From Acidobacteriota bacterium (GTDB taxonomy: Bacteria > Acidobacteriota > Terriglobia > Terriglobales > Acidobacteriaceae), in contig JAEKKE010000368.1 in the NCBI GenBank assembly GCA_019510535.1, positions 1 to 6,284 of the forward strand: a stretch of DNA of 6,284 nt, given 5' to 3'. Below are positions 3,928 to 6,284 of this stretch, in pieces. Numbering within the stretch: position 1 is the first letter of the stretch; the number at the start of each line of letters is the position of its first letter. Below the pieces are notes generated by a model, which was given only the letters and a program-made list of their open reading frames with translations, did not search any database and was not told where the DNA came from. A program made the translations under genes and the position numbers.

Positions 3928-6143
3928 GGTTTCCCGTGGCACTGCTGATCCCCGCAAAGCAGCTTCTGTCTCGCATCGCCTGCCTGTCCGCTCTTTTTGT
4001 TGCAACCGTTTCGATGCACGCGCAGGTGGAGTATGTCGATCCGACGATCGGCAACGTAGGCATCCTGCTTGTCCCGACGCGTCCGGCCGTTTACCTGCCC
4101 AACAGCATGGTGCGGATGTATCCGCTACGGTCTGATGCGATGGACGACCAGATTCATTCCTTTCCGTTGACGATCAATTCACATCGCATCAACGAGTTGT
4201 TCAGCATCATGCCCGGCGACGGCACCGCTGCTGCTTACGATCAGGAGACAACGACTCCGTATTACTACGCGTCGCGGTTGCGGAGCTCAGGGGTCGTCAC
4301 GGAGTTTACGGCCACCGAGCGCTGCGGTTACTTCCGCTTTACCTTCCCTTCCGGCAAAGCCGGCCTGGTACTTGCCAATCGCATTGCTGGAACCCTCGCG
4401 GTCCACGACGGAAACGTCGTCGAAGGAGAGGAGCGCTTCGATGGAATGAAGGCGTATGTATATGGCGAGTTCAGCAAGCCGGTCAGCGCCACCTCTCATG
4501 AAGCAGGCAACAAACAGAGCCTCGCTATCGCTTCTAATTCCGGTGCGCTCGAGTTCCGCTACGGCATTTCGTTCATCAGCGTGGAGCAGGCGAAGAAGAA
4601 CCTGCAGCATGAGATTCCATCGGCAAACTTCGAGAGCATCAAGGCCGCCGGCAAAGCCCGCTGGAACCAGACGCTGGGACGTATTGCAGTCGAGGGCGGC
4701 ACTGAGGCGCAGAAGAGAGTCTTCTATACCGCGCTCTATCGCAGCTCGGAGCGGATGATCAATATCACCGAAGACGGCCAGTACTACAGCGGCTTCGATC
4801 ACAAGGTCCACACCGATCGCCGTCCGTTCTATGTCGATAACTGGCTGTGGGATACCTTCCGCGCGCTGGAGCCATTACAGACCATCCTCAATCCGGAGAT
4901 GGAAGCGGACAAACTGCAATCGTATGTGCGCATGTATCAACAGAGCGGCATCATGCCGACCTTTGCCATTCTGACCGGACCATATGCGTGCATGAACGGC
5001 AACCACTCCGCTCCGTGGTTTGCAGATGCGTGGTTCAAAGGGGTACGCAACTTCGATCTGCCCACTGCCTATGACGGTATTCGCAAGCGGTCGCTGGAAA
5101 CCACGCTGCTTCCCTGGCGACTAGGCTCCAAGACGTCGCTCGATGACTTCTATACGGAGCACGGCTACATGCCGGCGCTACGCCCTGGCGAAACTGAAAC
5201 CGTCGCACAGGTACATCCCTTCGAGAAACGTCAGCCGGTTCCGGTCACGCTGGGCAACAGCTTCGATGACTGGGCGATTGCGCAGCTTGCGCGCGAGTTG
5301 AAGAAGCCGGAAGACGAAACGCTCTTTATGAAGCGCGCCGGAAACTACCGAAACCTCTTCCGCACCGACAAGTCATTGATGTGGCCGAAAGATGATGCCG
5401 GCAACTGGATTGAGCCCATGGACCCGAAGTTCGGTGGAGGCATGGGCGGGCGCGACTTCTACGACGAGAACAATGCTTATACCTATACCTGGGACGTCGC
5501 CCATGACTATGCCGGCCTGGTCTCCTTGATGGGTGGCACGCAGAAGGCCGAGGCAAATCTCGATCAGCTCTTCCGGGAACCGTTGGGACGGTCTAAGTAC
5601 GAGTTTCAGGCAAAGTTCCCTGACTCCACCTCGATGGTGGGACAGTTCTCCATGGGCAATGAACCCAGCTTCGCGATTCCCTACATCTACGATCGCCTGG
5701 GAGCTCCGTGGAAGACGCAGGAGCGGGTTCGCATGCTGCTCGATGCTTTCTTTACCGACACGCTGCAAGGCATTCCCGGTGACGAAGACGGAGGAGGTAT
5801 GAGTGCGTTCGTCGTCTTTTCAATGATCGGCTTCTACCCCGTCACACCCTCGGTGCCTACCTACGATATCGCCAGCCCCGTCTTTGAGAAGACGACGATC
5901 CATCTGCAGAACGGCAAGGACTTCGTGATCGTTGCGAAGGGCGCGTCGAAGCAGAATAAGTATGTGCAAGCGATCAAGCTGAACGGAAAGACGCTCGATC
6001 ATGTCTGGTTCCGTCACACCGACCTGACGCAGGGCGACACGCTGGAGCTGACGATGGGGGATACGCCCAACACGCAGCTTGGTGCGAAGCCGGAGACATT
6101 CCCTCCGGCTTCGATGGATGTGCATCCGGAGAACTATCGATAG
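3924..6143 (+). CDS. secreted GH92 family glycosyl hydrolase (putative alpha-mannosidase)
   Basis: From ATG 3924 the product has 739 residues, normal for GH92. GH92 enzymes are calcium-dependent, inverting exo-alpha-mannosidases. Residues 1-33 look like a signal peptide (hydrophobic 19-30, cut near 'SMHA'), so it acts outside the cytoplasm. The N-terminal beta-sandwich domain spans about 35-250 and the (alpha/alpha)6 catalytic domain about 255-735. Catalytic-domain hallmarks are WLWDTFRALEPL (307-318), SYVRMYQQSG (333-342), YDENNAYTYTW (513-523; Glu515 is the probable catalytic acid), MGNEPSFAIPYIY (577-589), GAPWKTQERVR (593-603), GDEDGGGMSAF (619-629; Asp620/Asp622 are the probable base residues by analogy with Bacteroides GH92 enzymes) and GFYPVTP (636-642). 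The N-domain opens VDPTIGNVGILLVPTRP instead of the usual PFIGTGG..GHTFPGA, marking a distinct subgroup. Start alternatives are ATG 3879 (AGGA, 7-nt spacing, 754 residues, acidic extension) and GTG 3936 (GAGGT at 3926-3930, 735 residues). The frame is open back to 3417, but that part is antisense to the ankyrin gene. Confidence 0.93.
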   Translation: MRFPVALLIPAKQLLSRIACLSALFVATVSMHAQVEYVDPTIGNVGILLVPTRPAVYLPNSMVRMYPLRSDAMDDQIHSFPLTINSHRINELFSIMPGDGTAAAYDQETTTPYYYASRLRSSGVVTEFTATERCGYFRFTFPSGKAGLVLANRIAGTLAVHDGNVVEGEERFDGMKAYVYGEFSKPVSATSHEAGNKQSLAIASNSGALEFRYGISFISVEQAKKNLQHEIPSANFESIKAAGKARWNQTLGRIAVEGGTEAQKRVFYTALYRSSERMINITEDGQYYSGFDHKVHTDRRPFYVDNWLWDTFRALEPLQTILNPEMEADKLQSYVRMYQQSGIMPTFAILTGPYACMNGNHSAPWFADAWFKGVRNFDLPTAYDGIRKRSLETTLLPWRLGSKTSLDDFYTEHGYMPALRPGETETVAQVHPFEKRQPVPVTLGNSFDDWAIAQLARELKKPEDETLFMKRAGNYRNLFRTDKSLMWPKDDAGNWIEPMDPKFGGGMGGRDFYDENNAYTYTWDVAHDYAGLVSLMGGTQKAEANLDQLFREPLGRSKYEFQAKFPDSTSMVGQFSMGNEPSFAIPYIYDRLGAPWKTQERVRMLLDAFFTDTLQGIPGDEDGGGMSAFVVFSMIGFYPVTPSVPTYDIASPVFEKTTIHLQNGKDFVIVAKGASKQNKYVQAIKLNGKTLDHVWFRHTDLTQGDTLELTMGDTPNTQLGAKPETFPPASMDVHPENYR

Positions 6144-6156
6144 GGCTTTTGTTCAG

Positions 6157-6219
6157 GTGGGAGAAGCGGGCTTCGGCCCAGCGAATCAAGTTCGCTGGAG
6201 CCCCGAATTTCCCGCCCAC
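6157..6219. repeat. nested hairpin element downstream of GH92
   Basis: This is an interrupted long hairpin starting 14 bp after the GH92 stop. From outside in, GTGGG (6157-6161) pairs with CCCAC (6215-6219), CGGG (6167-6170) with CCCG (6211-6214), TTCGG (6172-6176) with CCGAA (6203-6207), and a perfect CCAGCGAA (6178-6185) with TTCGCTGG (6191-6198) around a TCAAG loop. The inner arms share the CCCARCGAA/TTCGYTGG pattern with the elements at 1898-1922 and 2044-2061. It could terminate or stabilise GH92 mRNA, but no strong T-run follows on the plus strand. Confidence 0.65.
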
Positions 6220-6234
6220 ATTTGAGTGCTCTCC

Positions 6235-6284
6235 TTATAGCCGTTCGCACAAACGAGCGGCCTGCGTCTGGAGATATTGCTGCT
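6235..6284 (-). CDS. possible C-terminal end of a minus-strand gene running off the window
   Basis: One minus-strand frame enters from the right edge, reads QQYLQTQAARLCERL and stops at TAA (complement of 6235-6237). The composition (amphipathic, Leu/Arg/Gln/Ala) is that of an ordinary bacterial C-terminal helix. This gene would be convergent with GH92, with the nested hairpin between the two stops, the same layout as the ankyrin/TMEM175 boundary. Fifteen codons are too few to assign a family, and the other two minus-strand frames are also open from the edge (stopping further left, inside the hairpin and at the GH92 stop), so this is a tentative call. Confidence 0.3.
   Translation of the reverse strand, partial: QQYLQTQAARLCERL

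Noticed and set aside
4287..4811. 174-codon minus-strand frame inside GH92
   Set aside because: Antisense shadow; the plus strand encodes conserved GH92 sequence throughout.

Overview
The window is a dense bacterial chromosome segment of moderately high G+C with short intergenic gaps. Its features point to an Acidobacteriota soil bacterium of the Terriglobales/Acidobacteriaceae type: an ankyrin protein with the 'RPNLEHLKNQA ... LADALHVIAREYGF.TWP' N-terminal module, a secreted GH92 mannosidase, and hairpin-rich intergenic repeats with CCCARCGAA/TTCGYTGG arms. This placement comes from family knowledge and remembered resemblance, not from a database search.

Left part (1-1825, plus strand): a compact same-strand cluster. 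It holds the C-terminal part of an alpha/beta hydrolase with the acid and histidine of the catalytic triad. Next, 59 bp on, is a complete 231-residue alpha/beta hydrolase whose nucleophile-elbow serine is replaced by alanine. A 199-residue TMEM175-family (DUF1211) membrane protein follows after only 13 bp. Just after it, a well-formed Shine-Dalgarno and ATG open a 29-codon frame that runs straight into a hairpin repeat, so a fourth gene may have been truncated there.

Middle part (1826-3685): a 318-bp convergent gap filled with hairpins separates this cluster from a minus-strand gene for a 513-residue ankyrin-repeat protein.

Right part (3686-6284): a divergent intergenic region with two short perfect palindromes and a repeat-like fragment leads into a plus-strand gene for an exported GH92 family glycosyl hydrolase (about 739 residues). 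The start codon is ambiguous. A second nested hairpin follows it, and the last 50 bp may hold the C-terminal end of a minus-strand gene.

Together: the two hydrolases and the TMEM175 protein probably share a transcript. The GH92 enzyme would trim mannosides in the periplasm or outside the cell. The ankyrin gene is divergent from GH92 and could share its control region. I do not see a clear undescribed multi-gene system. The points most worth a second look are the serine-less hydrolase, the hairpin elements in both apparent convergent gaps, the orphan start at 1854, and the palindromes and start choice upstream of GH92.
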